From contig NZ_FRAQ01000001.1 of NCBI RefSeq assembly GCF_900142385.1, positions 1,178,001 through 1,242,000 of the forward strand: 64,000 nucleotides of DNA. The letters run 5' to 3'. Positions 9,487-22,416 of this stretch are shown here, in pieces; position 1 is the stretch's first letter, and each line of letters starts with the position of its first letter. This stretch comes from Marinobacter antarcticus (GTDB taxonomy: Bacteria > Pseudomonadota > Gammaproteobacteria > Pseudomonadales > Oleiphilaceae). The notes beneath the pieces are model-generated. The model had not been told where the DNA came from, did no database searches, and saw only the letters and a list, made by a program, of their open reading frames with translations. A program made the translations under genes and the position numbers.

Positions 9487-10701
9487 ATGCACAAAGAACC
9501 TGTCAGCCGCGAACTTTTTGATGAAGTTATGGTACCCAACTACGCCCCCGGTTCGATTATTCCGGTGCGAGGCGAGGGTTCCCGAATCTGGGATCAGGAC
9601 GGCCGTGAGTTTATAGATCTGCAGGGTGGTATTGCCGTGAATTGCCTTGGGCATTCACACCCAGGGCTGGTTCGAGCGCTCCAGGAGCAGTCAGAGAAGA
9701 TCTGGCACCTCTCCAATGTGATGACCAACGAGCCGGCTCTGCGGCTGGCGAAAACACTCTGCGACCTGACCTTTGCTGAAAGGGTATTTTTTGCCAACTC
9801 CGGAGGCGAGGCCAACGAAGCGGCGTTCAAACTGGCGCGCCGTTATAGCTGGGAACACTCCGGGCCGGAAAAGCACGAGATCATTTCCTTCAAAAACGCA
9901 TTCCACGGTCGCACTCTGTTCACCGTGAGTGTGGGCGGCCAACCAAAATATCTTGAGGGCTTTGAGCCGGCGCCGGGTGGCATTCACCATGCCGACTTCA
10001 ATGATCTCGAATCTGTAAAGAAACTGATCTCGAAGGAAAAAACCTGCGCTGTCGTTGTGGAGCCCATTCAGGGCGAAGGTGGCGTAATGCCAGGGGACCC
10101 CGAGTTTCTGAAGGGTTTGCGTCAGCTCTGTGATGACAACGATGCGCTGCTCGTTTTTGATGAGGTTCAGTCCGGTGTGGGCCGTACTGGCCATCTTTAT
10201 GCCTATCAGATGTACGGAGTGGTGCCGGACATTCTTACCAGCGCCAAGGGCCTGGGCGGTGGTTTCCCGGTTGCCGCCATGCTGACCACGGCAAAAGTTG
10301 CGGCCAGTCTCGGGGTCGGTACCCATGGCAGCACCTATGGTGGCAACGCGCTCGCCTGCGCCGTTGCCCAGAAGGTCATCGATACGGTGAGTCAGCCGGA
10401 TATCCTCAAAGGGGTGAAGGCTCGCTCCGATTATCTGCGCAAAGGCATGATGGATATCGGGAAGCGCTACGGTATCTTCAGTGAGGTTCGCGGAGCCGGA
10501 CTTCTGTTGGGCTGTGTGCTGACTGAGAAATGGCAGGGTAAGGCCAAGGAATTCCTGAATGCAGGTCTGGATGAAGGCGTAATGGTGTTGATCGCAGGCG
10601 CCGATGTGATTCGACTGGCGCCCTCGCTGATTATCCCGGACACCGATATTGATGAGGCGCTTGAGCGCTTTGAAGCAGCGGTGAAGAAACTTACCACCTA
10701 G
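9487..10701 (+). CDS. astC: Succinylornithine/acetylornithine aminotransferase
   Basis: PLP-dependent class III aminotransferase, 404 residues, converting N2-succinylornithine to succinylglutamate semialdehyde in the AST pathway; these enzymes also work as ArgD on acetylornithine. Class III motifs are visible: [15 protein letters not shown] (about 104-118), [12 protein letters not shown] and the Schiff-base lysine at about 254 in TSAKGLGGG. It is the first gene of astC-aruF-aruG-astD-astB, and the context decides for AST rather than pure arginine synthesis. GAGAG before the ATG is a weak ribosome site. Confidence 0.93.
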   Translation: MHKEPVSRELFDEVMVPNYAPGSIIPVRGEGSRIWDQDGREFIDLQGGIAVNCLGHSHPGLVRALQEQSEKIWHLSNVMTNEPALRLAKTLCDLTFAERVFFANSGGEANEAAFKLARRYSWEHSGPEKHEIISFKNAFHGRTLFTVSVGGQPKYLEGFEPAPGGIHHADFNDLESVKKLISKEKTCAVVVEPIQGEGGVMPGDPEFLKGLRQLCDDNDALLVFDEVQSGVGRTGHLYAYQMYGVVPDILTSAKGLGGGFPVAAMLTTAKVAASLGVGTHGSTYGGNALACAVAQKVIDTVSQPDILKGVKARSDYLRKGMMDIGKRYGIFSEVRGAGLLLGCVLTEKWQGKAKEFLNAGLDEGVMVLIAGADVIRLAPSLIIPDTDIDEALERFEAAVKKLTT

Positions 10702-10709
10702 GAGTTTTT

Positions 10710-11731
10710 ATGTGGCTGGTACGTCCGGCACTATTGGATGACGTGAACCAGATACTTGAGATTGCGGGCGCTGCCGGTTCAGAAACCGCGCGCCTCTCAT
10801 CCACGCTGCCCAGGCAGCACGAAGCTCTTGCGGAAAAAATAGAACACTCACTTGCCTCTCTTGCCGGTAAAGCCACAGCCGGTGGTCAGCCGCCACGGTT
10901 CCTGTTTGTGCTGGAAGACACGGTCACCGGCAGGATTCACGGCACGGCGGGTATCGATGCCCGTGCTGGTAACGGCCAGCCGTTTTATAACTATCGCCGC
11001 GATGCGCTTATTCATGCGTCCCACGAGCTAGGTATCTCCAGCCGGGTAGACGTTCTTTACCCCAGCCATGCGCTGACCGATCACACGTTGCTTTGCTCAT
11101 TTTCCATCACGCCCGAGCTGCGTAATACCGAGGCGTTTGAGCTGCTATCCAGAGCCCGGATACTGTTCATTGCCGGGCATCGCGACTGGTTCGCTCAGCA
11201 TATTACGGTGGAGATCCAGGGCGTTCAGCTTGCGGATGGCGGCGTTCCTTTCTGGGACAGTCTGGGGCGTCATTTTTTCAATATGGATTTTGAGACAGCT
11301 GATCAGCACTCCGGCGTGCTCAGTAGAACCTTTATTGCTGAACTCATGCCGCCCAATCCGATCTATGTCACCTTGCTTTCCGAGGCCGCGCAGGCGGCAC
11401 TTGGCCAGCCCCATGAGCTGACCGTGCCGAATCTTGAGCTGCTGCAACGGGAAGGATTTCAGGCTGGCTGCTATCTGGACATCTTCGACGCCGGGCCGGT
11501 ACTTGAGGCGCGCACAGATGCCTTGCATACACTGGTCACCAGTCGCTCCAAAACCTTGCATGGTGCCAGCGAAGAAGGCGGAGACACCTGCCTGATTTCT
11601 GCGGGTGAGGGTGCCGGGTTCCGTTGTACCCTGGCCCCGGTTGCCGATACGCTTGAGGGCACCCTCAAGGTGCCGGTGAGCATCTGGGAGCTGCTGGACA
11701 AGACAGCCGGTGACGAAGTGAGGGTAGCGCC

Positions 11732-11738
<7 letters not shown>
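10710..11738 (+). CDS. aruF: Arginine N-succinyltransferase, alpha subunit
   Basis: 342 residues of the AstA family, which transfers succinyl from succinyl-CoA to the alpha-amino group of arginine. It starts MWLVRPALLDDVNQI, with the GNAT-like N-terminus of the family, and has the TLEGTLKVPVSIWELLDKTAGDEVRVAPC tail. In Pseudomonas the enzyme is a heteromer of AruF and AruG; the same two-gene layout is seen here. GGAG lies six bases before the ATG and eight bases separate it from astC. Its stop overlaps the start of aruG by seven bases, which suggests coupled translation. Confidence 0.93.
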
Positions 11739-14319
<2,581 letters not shown>

Positions 14320-14358
14320 GTTTTATTTTCTAAACCCGGACGGACGGTAGCCGAAGTC

Positions 14359-15699
14359 ATGGTAAAGCATGCGGTAGAAGCAAATTTTGATGGCCTGGTT
14401 GGCCCCACCCACAATTACGCGGGCCTGTCCTGGGGTAACGTGGCATCGAAATCCAATGTGAACGCGGTATCCAATCCCCGTGAGGCGGCACTTCAGGGGC
14501 TGGAAAAAATGAAACGCCTGGCTGACCGAGGTTATGTTCAAGGCATTTTGCCTCCCCATGAGCGCCCTCATATCCCATCCCTCAGAGCGCTCGGGTTCAG
14601 CGGCACGGATGCACAGATTCTGGAGCGGGCAGCAAAGTCCAGTCCGTCGATTCTGGCGGCCGTGTCTTCGGCTTCCTCTATGTGGACAGCCAATGCCGCA
14701 ACCGTTTCACCCAGTGCTGATACCGCAGATCACAGGGTGAATTTTACGCCTGCCAATCTGAGCGCCAAGTTCCACCGTTCCATTGAGCATGCCGTGACTG
14801 GCCGCACTCTGAAGTCCATCTTCGCGGATGAGGGGTATTTTGCCCATCACCCCGCACTGCCTTCGGTCAGCCATTTTGGCGATGAGGGCGCGGCCAATCA
14901 CACCCGGCTTTGTGGCCATTACGGAGAGCCGGGTGTGGAGCTGTTTGTGTATGGTCGGGCAGCGTTCAACGAACAGGCACCGGCTCCGGAAAAATACCCG
15001 GCCCGGCAGACCCTGGAGGCCTCAAAGGCCATTGCCCGCCTGCACGGCCTGAAAGACGGGAATCGGGTGTTTGCCCAGCAGAACCCGGCCGCCATTGATG
15101 CCGGGGTATTCCATAACGACGTTATTGCTGTGGGCAACGGCAACACGCTGTTCTACCACGACATGGCATTCCTGAACGAAGAGCAGGTGTTATCAGATAT
15201 CCGTTCCCGCCTGACCGGAACTGAACTGGAGGCTGTTCGTGTGAGCAGTGCAGAGGTGCCGCTGGAGGATGCAGTGGCCTCATATCTGTTCAACAGTCAG
15301 CTGCTGAATACGCCCGATGGCATGCTGCTGGCGGTTCCGGGCGAGTGCAGGGAAGTGGCGTCTGTCAGTCAGTATCTGGATAAGCTGCTTGCTGCTGGCG
15401 GGCCGATTACGGCGGTTGAAGTGTTTGATGTGAAGCAGTCCATGCGCAATGGCGGCGGCCCTGCTTGCCTGCGTTTGCGTGTGGTTCTGAATGATGACGA
15501 GCTGCAGGCCATGCATCGCGGCGTGATTATTACCGATGCGCTATACGAGCGCCTGACCACTTGGGTTGAAGCCCATTACCGTGATCGGCTCGCCCGGGAA
15601 GATCTGGCCGACTCGATGCTGCTGGATGAAGTGCGCAAAGCGCTGGATGAGCTGACCGGTATTCTGGGGTTGGGCTCTATCTACGACTTCCAGATTTAG
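14359..15699 (+). CDS. astB: N-succinylarginine dihydrolase
   Basis: 446 residues, the standard AstB length. It hydrolyses succinylarginine to succinylornithine, two ammonia and CO2. AstB signature stretches are present: [21 protein letters not shown] at the start, [26 protein letters not shown], and [12 protein letters not shown] near the end, carrying the catalytic cysteine of the amidinotransferase-like fold. Last gene of the forward AST operon. The final enzyme, AstE, is not next to it but about 5 kb away on the other strand, behind an RND efflux module. Confidence 0.96.
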   Translation: MVKHAVEANFDGLVGPTHNYAGLSWGNVASKSNVNAVSNPREAALQGLEKMKRLADRGYVQGILPPHERPHIPSLRALGFSGTDAQILERAAKSSPSILAAVSSASSMWTANAATVSPSADTADHRVNFTPANLSAKFHRSIEHAVTGRTLKSIFADEGYFAHHPALPSVSHFGDEGAANHTRLCGHYGEPGVELFVYGRAAFNEQAPAPEKYPARQTLEASKAIARLHGLKDGNRVFAQQNPAAIDAGVFHNDVIAVGNGNTLFYHDMAFLNEEQVLSDIRSRLTGTELEAVRVSSAEVPLEDAVASYLFNSQLLNTPDGMLLAVPGECREVASVSQYLDKLLAAGGPITAVEVFDVKQSMRNGGGPACLRLRVVLNDDELQAMHRGVIITDALYERLTTWVEAHYRDRLAREDLADSMLLDEVRKALDELTGILGLGSIYDFQI

Positions 15700-15709
15700 G
15701 CGCTTTCAA

Positions 15710-15726
15710 AGCCTCATCAGGAGGCT
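15710..15726. terminator. Short stem-loop between astB and tetR
   Basis: AGCCTC (15710-15715) pairs with GAGGCT (15721-15726) with a five-base loop. It lies at the convergent junction and overlaps the tetR stop codon. There is no clear T tract, so function as a terminator is doubtful. Confidence 0.35.
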
Positions 15727-16355
15727 GCGATCGACGAGGTCAGCATATCCATGGTATGCCGAATGAGGCTTTCGGCGGGGAAGCTGCCGCCACTCTCGCT
15801 TATTTCTGACTGGCATAACAGGATGGTTCCATGCAGGGCCCCGCGCAGGTAAAGGGCGGTTTGTTCAGGGCTTTGGATCCGCTGGCGGCTCATGGTGCCG
15901 TCTTCAAGCCCCATTTCGATGGCCTCTGTCATCATTTCCATAAGTTCTGATTTCGAACAAAGCATTTCCATGGCCTGGGTTTCGTCTGCCTCCGCCATGG
16001 CGGTTGAGGCTTTGGTGAGCGCTGAGAAGTAGTCCGGCTCCTCCAGGTAGAAACGGTAGTAGGATTCCCCCATCGCCCGTATCTGCGCCAGCCCGGTGTC
16101 GGCTGTTTGCCTGGCTTCCCGGAAGCGCTCAGACAGGCTGTGCCCGGCCCTCAGCATAATGCCCCGCTGAATGGCGGCCTTATCCTTGAAGTACACATAC
16201 AGCAGCGCCCGGCTCAGGCTGGCCGTGCGTGCAATATCGTCCATGGATGTGCGCTCGTAACCCTTCTCCGAGAAGGCCCCCTCGGCGGCATCCAGAATGG
16301 CGTCATAGCGGGCCTGTTTCTCCCGTTCGCGGCGTGTTTTCAGCGGTTCAGTCAT
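15717..16355 (-). CDS. TetR/AcrR-family transcriptional regulator of the efflux operon
   Basis: 212 residues. The helix-turn-helix is typical of TetR: RYDAILDAAEGAFSEKGYERTSMDDIARTASLSRALLYVYFKDKAAI at about 15-62. The C-terminal ligand-binding half is unlike any regulator I can name. It is divergent from the RND adaptor and pump, and the space between carries two perfect 11-bp palindromes over a possible promoter, so it most likely represses the pump and itself. The inducer is unknown. Confidence 0.88.
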   Translation of the reverse strand: MTEPLKTRREREKQARYDAILDAAEGAFSEKGYERTSMDDIARTASLSRALLYVYFKDKAAIQRGIMLRAGHSLSERFREARQTADTGLAQIRAMGESYYRFYLEEPDYFSALTKASTAMAEADETQAMEMLCSKSELMEMMTEAIEMGLEDGTMSRQRIQSPEQTALYLRGALHGTILLCQSEISESGGSFPAESLIRHTMDMLTSSIAAS

Positions 16356-16387
16356 CTGTCTCTCTCATCAGGGTCCTTCTTGGAATA

Positions 16388-16418
16388 TTGACATAATGTC
16401 AAAGAATGACATTATGTC
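16388..16418. promoter_or_regulatory. Double palindromic operator over a sigma70-like promoter
   Basis: GACATAATGTC (16390-16400) and GACATTATGTC (16408-16418) are each 11-bp palindromes around one central base and are exact reverse complements of one another, with seven bases between. Centre spacing is 18 bp. TTGACA at 16388-16393 and CATTAT at 16410-16415 (16-bp spacer) form a candidate forward promoter that the two sites cover. This is the layout expected for a TetR-type repressor binding as two dimers. Confidence 0.75.
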
Positions 16419-16488
16419 GCAACCAATAAACCGGATTTCCGCAGGAAGCGGTATCGACAACACATGAGCATGGATGAAAGGACACCCT

Positions 16489-17568
16489 ATGACATCATTC
16501 CGTACCCCTGTTGCCTTCATTTTTTTAGCTGCTTTCGGCCTTTTTCTTTCCGGTTGCGAGACTGATGATACGCCGGAGGCGTCTGCCAGGCATGTGGTGT
16601 CGGTGCGCGTTTCCGACGTTACCGGGGGGCAGGCCCAGGAAATAACCTTGCGCTTTTCCGGCATTGTTCGGTCGACCCAAAGGGCAACACTGACATTTCA
16701 GGTCAGCGGCACTCTGAAAGAGCGGGCGGTAGAGCTGGGCCAGACTGTTGCCGCCGGCGATGTGCTCGCCCGGGTGTATAACCCGGCACTGGAGCCGGCG
16801 CGGGATTCGGCCAGCGCCAAACTGGACGAACTGAACACCCGTTACGATCAGGCTAAGCGCGAGTGGGAACGCTCCAGCCGTCTGCGCGAACGTGGTGTGG
16901 TTTCCGAGCAGAGCCTTGAGCAGATCGCGGCCCGTCGTGATTCCCTGAAAGCCAGCGTTGCCACAGCCCGGGCCGCGCTGGCCGAGGCCACTCAGTTGTT
17001 GCAAGAGAGTACGTTGCGGGCGCCGTTTGGCGGGCGTGTTGAGGCGCTTCTGGTCGAGCGGGATGAGTTTGTCGCTGCCGGCCAGCCGGTAATGCGGCTG
17101 TCCTCGCCCGAGGGCAAGGAAGTGGAAGCCCGGGTGCCTGCCTATCTGTTGGCTCATGTGTCGCTGGATCAGGAAGTGCCGGTTTGGTCTGTGCAAAATC
17201 GCAGTCAGGCCCCGGTCACCGGTTCCGTTGTTGAAATTGCTCAAGCCGGCGCAATCCGTGGCGAGTTGCACCCGATTCTGGTCAGCCTGCCGATCAATAC
17301 CCTTGAAGCGGGCGAGCCGGTTGAAGTGGGCATTACACCGGTGCGGGAATCCGCAATCACCGTTCCACTTCTGTCCGTGATCCGTAGCGCCGGGAACATG
17401 ACGGTATTTCGCGTGCGCGATGGCGTGGCCCGACGGGTGCCAATAGACGTTGAGCGTGTGGTGGGTGAACGCGTTGTCGTGCGCACGGGTGAGCTGGCGC
17501 CAGGTGATCAGGTGGTATATGCGGGCACAACCCGCCTCGCAGACGGTGATGCCGTGGAGGTGCGTTAA
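16489..17568 (+). CDS. RND efflux periplasmic adaptor (membrane fusion lipoprotein)
   Basis: 359 residues. The N-terminus MTSFRTPVAFIFLAAFGLFLSGC is a lipoprotein signal with C23 as the lipidated residue. The HlyD/AcrA order follows: barrel-sandwich half (LTFQVSGTLKERAVELGQTVAAGDVLARV), alpha-hairpin (about 95-165, heptad-rich), second lipoyl half (LRAPFGGRVEALLVERDEFVAAGQPVM) and beta-barrel. It links the inner-membrane pump to an outer-membrane channel; no channel gene is present nearby. AAAGGA sits before the ATG at 16489, preferred over the ATG at 16474. The stop shares one base with the pump start (TAATG). Confidence 0.9.
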   Translation: MTSFRTPVAFIFLAAFGLFLSGCETDDTPEASARHVVSVRVSDVTGGQAQEITLRFSGIVRSTQRATLTFQVSGTLKERAVELGQTVAAGDVLARVYNPALEPARDSASAKLDELNTRYDQAKREWERSSRLRERGVVSEQSLEQIAARRDSLKASVATARAALAEATQLLQESTLRAPFGGRVEALLVERDEFVAAGQPVMRLSSPEGKEVEARVPAYLLAHVSLDQEVPVWSVQNRSQAPVTGSVVEIAQAGAIRGELHPILVSLPINTLEAGEPVEVGITPVRESAITVPLLSVIRSAGNMTVFRVRDGVARRVPIDVERVVGERVVVRTGELAPGDQVVYAGTTRLADGDAVEVR

Positions 17569-20500
17569 TGACGCGTCGGCTGCTCAATTATCAGCGCCTG
17601 CTGGGCATGGTGGTAACCATGCTGTGTCTGCTGGGTATCGCGGCATACAGCACTATGCCACGCCAGGAAGATCCCTCTTTTCCTTACCGGGCCGGTCTGA
17701 TTAGCGTGAGCTATCCCGGGGCAAGCGCCGACGCCGTAGAGCGATTGGTGCTCAGGCCTTTGGTAGATGAGCTGCGCCAGGTGGAAGAGGTAGACTTTTC
17801 CCAGAGCACAGCTCGTACTGGCGTAGCGCTTGTCAAGCTGCGCCTCAATGACGACATATATGACACAGATCCTGCCTGGGATCGCATCCGCCAGGCGATG
17901 GAGCGTGCAAAGCAGGATTTCCCGGACGACGTCGGCCGGATGGTTCTGGATGACCGGCTGATCGATAACCCGGCCATTGTGCTCGCAGTGGGTGGTTCGC
18001 CTTCAGTGAGCGAGTTGTCGGATGTGGCCGAACGGCTCAAGCAGAATCTCTCCGGTCTTACCGGTGTTTCCCGTATCGAGCTGGAAGGGGATGCGGACGA
18101 ACAGATTACACTTGCTCTGGACGATGCGGCACTTTATCGGCTGGGTATCTCGCCGGCCCGGATTCTGGAAACCCTGGCGCAGCGCAATCAAACTACGCCC
18201 GGTGGCTTCATTGTAGTCGATGGTCGCCGGTTATCGGTGCTGCCCAACACTGAATTTGCAGATATAGATGCCATTCGCGCCACCCCCATTGAGCTTCCTG
18301 ATGGCTCCCAAGTACCGCTGGCAGCGGCTGCCTATGTATGGCGCGGCCCTGCTGAGCCGCGCCAGCCAGAGACCTGGTTTGATGGCGAGAGGGTGGTGCT
18401 GTTGTCGCTGATCATGGAGGAGGGCACGACCGACGCGATCCGCTTTGGTGAGCGGGTGCGGGAGCGGGTTGCCCAGATACGACCGGACTTTGAGCCTTAC
18501 GAAATCCGCGAGATGTTCTTCCAGCCGGATAAGGTTGCAGAGCGCCTGGACAATCTGGCCTGGAGCCTGTTGCTTTCCGTCCTGATTATTGTGGCGGTAG
18601 TGTTCACCGGCATGGGCATCCGAATGGGCTTACTGGTGGCCTCGATTCTGCCTATGGTGGCGTTGATCAGTGTCGGGCTTTACGATCTTGGCGGTGGTGT
18701 TCTGCATCAGATCGCGGTGATCGGCATGGTGATCTCCCTGGGTATTCTGATCGACAACGCCATTGTGGTTGTCGAAAACATTCAGGGCCATCTGGACGAG
18801 GGCATGCGCCGAATGGACGCGCTGCGCAAAGCCGTCGGCGAGCTGGCCGGGCCGCTTGGCGCATCCACCGGCACCACACTTGCGGCCTTTGCTCCAATGC
18901 TGCTCGCCAAAGGTGGCGCAGCAGACTTCACCCGGGGCGTGCCGGTGATGATCATGCTGACCCTGTCCGTCAGTTATTTACTGGCGATCTCGGTGGTGCC
19001 GCTGCTGGCGGCACGATTCCTCAAGCCCCGTCACAATGCCGAGGCTGACCGGCTGATTGGTCTGGCGCGGTTTCTTGGTGGTCTGGTTTACCGTCATCCT
19101 CGTCGGCTGATCGCAGCCGGAGCTTTGCTGGTCGTGCTCAGTCTGGCGATGACGCCGTTTATGGCGCAGCAGTTTTTCCCTGATGCGGATCGACCTCAGG
19201 TTATTGTCGAGATCTTCATGCCGGAAGGTACCGATCAGGTGCGCACAGCTGAAGCCGCTGCCAATCTGGAACAGGCCATCCGCTCCCGTGCAAATGCGCT
19301 TGAAATTCACCGGTTTGTCGGTTTTACCGGCCCCACGTTCTATTACAACCTCCAGCGCGCACCGCAGGCGCCGAACAGAGGCCGGCTTGTGGTGACCACA
19401 CCAACGCTCGAAGATACCACCGAAATGATCCGCTGGATTCGCGCCCATGTGAATGAACAGATGCCGGAGCTGGACGTGAGTGTCGGCGTTCTCGGGCAGG
19501 GGCCGCCACGGATTGCGCCGGTAGAGGTGCGCGTGTACCACGCGGATGACCAGGCGCGTACTCAGGCGGTGGAGCAGTTGTTCGTCGCGCTACGCCAGGT
19601 TGCGGGCACAGTGGATGTCCGGCACGACCTGGATATCGGCGTGCCCAGCATTGCGATTAATGTAGACGACGCCACCGCTGCAAGATTCGGACTTACCCGG
19701 GCTGATGTTGCTCAGAGCCTCTATGGCCAGAGCTTTGGCGTTGTTGCCGAGCGTTACCGCCAGGAAGAAGACCCGATTCCCCTGGTACTCCGGTCGCAAG
19801 AAGGTACATCACTGCCATTGGAACGCCTGCTCTCCGTTAATATCTATAACGACCGTGGTGATGCCGTTCCGCTGTCAGCTGTTGCCAGTGTGGAAACTAC
19901 CTGGGAGCCCGCCGCGCGCTATTTGCGTAACGGCACGCGTCTCAATACCGTCACTGCCAACCTGCTGACAGGCTACAGCTTTAGCCAGGCACTGGGCGGC
20001 CTGAATCTCGCACTGGAAGACAACCCCCTGCCTGAAGGCACTCGCCTGGAAATGGGTGGCGATGCCGAAGGTTCCGGTGATGCTAACGGGGCTCTGTTAA
20101 CCGCTGCGCCGATCGGTGTGCTCTTGCTGCTCTTCTTCCTGCTGCTGCAGTTCAACTCATTCCGGCGTGTCGGCATTATCCTGCTGACGGTGCCTCTGGC
20201 AACCGTTGGCATATTCCCCGGTCTTGTACTCTCGGGCTCGCCCTTCGGGTTCCAGTCGCTGCTTGGTGTGATTGCATTGGTAGGCATTGTAGTGAACAAC
20301 GCTATCGTGCTGCTCGATGTGATGGACAGGGAGCTGGAAAACGGTGAGAACATCCACGAAGCCATGCGCAAAGCCGTTGTGCAGAGAACCCGGCCGATCC
20401 TGTTGACCACGGCAACCACTGTGGCGGGCCTGTTGCCGCTGGCATTCTCCAGTTCTACACTCTGGCCACCCATGGCCTGGGCTATTATCTCGGGGCTGCT

Positions 20501-20594
20501 GGCTTCAACCGTACTGACCCTGCTGGTGATCCCGGCGGTATGCACACAGTCGATAAAGGCTGGGGTTGCCGAGCCGGAAAACGCACCGGCCTAG
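17568..20594 (+). CDS. RND-family efflux pump permease (AcrB/MexB superfamily)
   Basis: 1008 residues, usual for HAE-1/HAE-like RND pumps. After the first membrane helix comes QEDPSFPYRAGLISVSYPGASADAVERLV, typical of the subgroup with VSYPGA. Two large periplasmic loops separate helix blocks at about 325-530 and 845-995. Helix 4 reads MVISLGILIDNAIVVVENI; the usual paired aspartates GxxxDDAIVVVEN are here a single D, as in several divergent RND pumps. The substrate is unknown. Translationally coupled to the adaptor. The family is sure, the exact class (drug versus other) is not. Confidence 0.92.
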   Translation: MTRRLLNYQRLLGMVVTMLCLLGIAAYSTMPRQEDPSFPYRAGLISVSYPGASADAVERLVLRPLVDELRQVEEVDFSQSTARTGVALVKLRLNDDIYDTDPAWDRIRQAMERAKQDFPDDVGRMVLDDRLIDNPAIVLAVGGSPSVSELSDVAERLKQNLSGLTGVSRIELEGDADEQITLALDDAALYRLGISPARILETLAQRNQTTPGGFIVVDGRRLSVLPNTEFADIDAIRATPIELPDGSQVPLAAAAYVWRGPAEPRQPETWFDGERVVLLSLIMEEGTTDAIRFGERVRERVAQIRPDFEPYEIREMFFQPDKVAERLDNLAWSLLLSVLIIVAVVFTGMGIRMGLLVASILPMVALISVGLYDLGGGVLHQIAVIGMVISLGILIDNAIVVVENIQGHLDEGMRRMDALRKAVGELAGPLGASTGTTLAAFAPMLLAKGGAADFTRGVPVMIMLTLSVSYLLAISVVPLLAARFLKPRHNAEADRLIGLARFLGGLVYRHPRRLIAAGALLVVLSLAMTPFMAQQFFPDADRPQVIVEIFMPEGTDQVRTAEAAANLEQAIRSRANALEIHRFVGFTGPTFYYNLQRAPQAPNRGRLVVTTPTLEDTTEMIRWIRAHVNEQMPELDVSVGVLGQGPPRIAPVEVRVYHADDQARTQAVEQLFVALRQVAGTVDVRHDLDIGVPSIAINVDDATAARFGLTRADVAQSLYGQSFGVVAERYRQEEDPIPLVLRSQEGTSLPLERLLSVNIYNDRGDAVPLSAVASVETTWEPAARYLRNGTRLNTVTANLLTGYSFSQALGGLNLALEDNPLPEGTRLEMGGDAEGSGDANGALLTAAPIGVLLLLFFLLLQFNSFRRVGIILLTVPLATVGIFPGLVLSGSPFGFQSLLGVIALVGIVVNNAIVLLDVMDRELENGENIHEAMRKAVVQRTRPILLTTATTVAGLLPLAFSSSTLWPPMAWAIISGLLASTVLTLLVIPAVCTQSIKAGVAEPENAPA

Positions 20595-20623
20595 GGGTTT
20601 ATTATGTGAGTGTCCGGTGTGGT

Positions 20624-21655
20624 TCACTGCGGTCTGATCATCAGGCCTACGCGCTGGCCAACCGGTACATCGCGGTTCGGAAACACAATCGCCTGAGGCG
20701 AGCGTTCCACCCGGTAACAGGTATCGTCATCCTCCCAGATGACGGTACCTGGCGGGTACTCGGTGAAATTGGCGACATCATCCGGAATATGGAATTGGAA
20801 GTTCTTTCCGGTATTCAGAATTTCATGCACCACCTCAAAGACCGTGAGGTGGTTGAACGGTGGCTGCTTTGCCGGGCTTTCCTCGCCACAAAAACGACGC
20901 CGCAGTGCCTTCTTGATCCCCTCAAAACGGTGCAGATCATTCTCACCAAACGGCCTGACCTTGCCCAATTCCACGGTATAGCTCTCTGCACCCAGAAGGG
21001 ATGACGAAAACGAAGAAAACGTTGTGCCTGCCTTATGTTGCAGCAACAAGGTCGCCACCTCGGCCTCCAGCAGAAAGTCACACTGCATCTCCGGCACCTT
21101 CCGGTCCGCAACAAACGGATAAAGCGCAAACTTCTCACGGTGGGACGGCCTTATGGCCGTATGCAAATCGTAATGGGACAAAGCTTGCGGGTGCGCCATG
21201 GCAAACTGACGACAAGCCTCTTCCAGAAACTGAGCCCGCGCCGCTTCTGGCAGCCCATCATATTCCGGCCTGTCATGGGCCCCATTGAACAACCGGTTCA
21301 GGTTTGCATCCAAAAACCGCGCCCCGGCCACCATGGCTGGCGGGTTGCCCAGAATCAGCAATAGTGGACAAGCCAGCTGCCATTCCCCGTTCAGCAGCTC
21401 GCTAGCCAGTGCGTTAAGAACCTCAATGGGTGCGGTTTCATTGCCGTGAATGCCAGCGGAAACAATCAGCGCCTCCTGATTCGGATTTACACGGCGGGCT
21501 GGCGGGCTGAAATGCAAAACACCAACGCTCTTTCGGCTTATACGTGTGCCGTCAGGAAACGTGGTTTTGACCTCCGGGAGGTCAGCAGAGGCATTGGTGA
21601 GAGTATGTGATAGCCAGTCAGAGCTGGATTCAAAAAGATCCGGATAAGCAGCCAT
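20624..21655 (-). CDS. astE: Succinylglutamate desuccinylase
   Basis: 343 residues of the AstE/aspartoacylase zinc carboxypeptidase family; it cleaves succinylglutamate to glutamate and succinate, the last AST step. GIHGNETAPIEVLNAL carries the His and Glu zinc ligands and YDLHTAIR the third ligand. GNPPAMVAGARFLDANLNRLF contains the substrate arginine region. It ends the minus-strand set aotP-aotJ-aotQ-aotM, a position occupied by AotO in Pseudomonas. The length and HGNETAPIE motif favour true AstE, and no other AstE is in view. GGGGA precedes the ATG. Confidence 0.88.
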   Translation of the reverse strand: MAAYPDLFESSSDWLSHTLTNASADLPEVKTTFPDGTRISRKSVGVLHFSPPARRVNPNQEALIVSAGIHGNETAPIEVLNALASELLNGEWQLACPLLLILGNPPAMVAGARFLDANLNRLFNGAHDRPEYDGLPEAARAQFLEEACRQFAMAHPQALSHYDLHTAIRPSHREKFALYPFVADRKVPEMQCDFLLEAEVATLLLQHKAGTTFSSFSSSLLGAESYTVELGKVRPFGENDLHRFEGIKKALRRRFCGEESPAKQPPFNHLTVFEVVHEILNTGKNFQFHIPDDVANFTEYPPGTVIWEDDDTCYRVERSPQAIVFPNRDVPVGQRVGLMIRPQ

Positions 21656-21687
21656 AGAATCCCCAAAGCCTGATGATCGAGAGGTGC

Positions 21688-22416
21688 TCAGGAGCCCGCG
21701 GGCTGCTGATGCCTCAACAAATGATTTTCAAGCTTGCGGAACACAAACACCAGAATGAACGTCAGCACCATGTAGCAAAGCGCCACAAAGATAAACGCAT
21801 CAAACGGCGCATAGAACCGTGAGTAAATGTTCCGCGCTGCACCCGTCAGATCCACAATGGTCACCACACTCGCAATCGCACTCGAATGCAGCATGAAAAT
21901 GACCTCATTGGAGTAGGCCTGAACCGCCCGCCGCGCCGCGCTTGGAAGCACAATCCGCCGCATCCGCATAAACCAGCTCATGCCATACGCCTTAGCAGCC
22001 TCAATCTCACCATGGGGCGTTGAAATAATCCCACCACGAATAATCTCGGTGGTGTAAGCGCAGGTATTCAAAGTAAAAGCCAGCAGAGCAGGGTAGAAGG
22101 GTTCCCGGAAAATCTCCCACCAGAAGGTCTCCTGAATGCCGGGAATCTGGGCGACGCCATAGTAGATAATGTATAGCTGAATCAGCAGTGGTGTTCCGCG
22201 GAACAGGTAGGTGTAAAACCACACCGGGCCGGACACGAACGGGTTTTTAACCGTACGCAGAATGGCCAGCGGAACCGCAAAAACAAGCCCGATAACGAGG
22301 CACAGAAATACCAGCTGAACGGTCGTAACCATCCCGTTCCAGTATTCCATGATGGTCATGGCTGTGAAAATGTCGTTCCTGTCGAGCCAGGCGGCAAAAA
22401 AGTCAGGCATCATCAA
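21688..22416 (-). CDS. aotM: Arginine/ornithine ABC transporter permease
   Basis: 242 residues with five or so membrane helices and the HisMQ-type loop EIEAAKAYGMSWFMRMRRIVLPSAARRAVQAYSNEVIFMLHSSAI (the EAA motif that docks the ATPase). This is the HisM/AotM member of the pair. Its ATG overlaps the aotQ stop by four bases. A 30-base gap leads to astE, so import and the last catabolic step are co-transcribed. Confidence 0.88.
   Translation of the reverse strand: MMMPDFFAAWLDRNDIFTAMTIMEYWNGMVTTVQLVFLCLVIGLVFAVPLAILRTVKNPFVSGPVWFYTYLFRGTPLLIQLYIIYYGVAQIPGIQETFWWEIFREPFYPALLAFTLNTCAYTTEIIRGGIISTPHGEIEAAKAYGMSWFMRMRRIVLPSAARRAVQAYSNEVIFMLHSSAIASVVTIVDLTGAARNIYSRFYAPFDAFIFVALCYMVLTFILVFVFRKLENHLLRHQQPAGS

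Noticed and set aside
16474..16488. Earlier ATG for the RND adaptor
   Set aside because: It would place AAAGGA inside the gene and add charged residues before the lipoprotein signal.
20624..21655. Naming the gene aotO rather than astE
   Set aside because: Position in the aot operon matches AotO, but HGNETAPIE, length and absence of another AstE in the window favour the AST enzyme.
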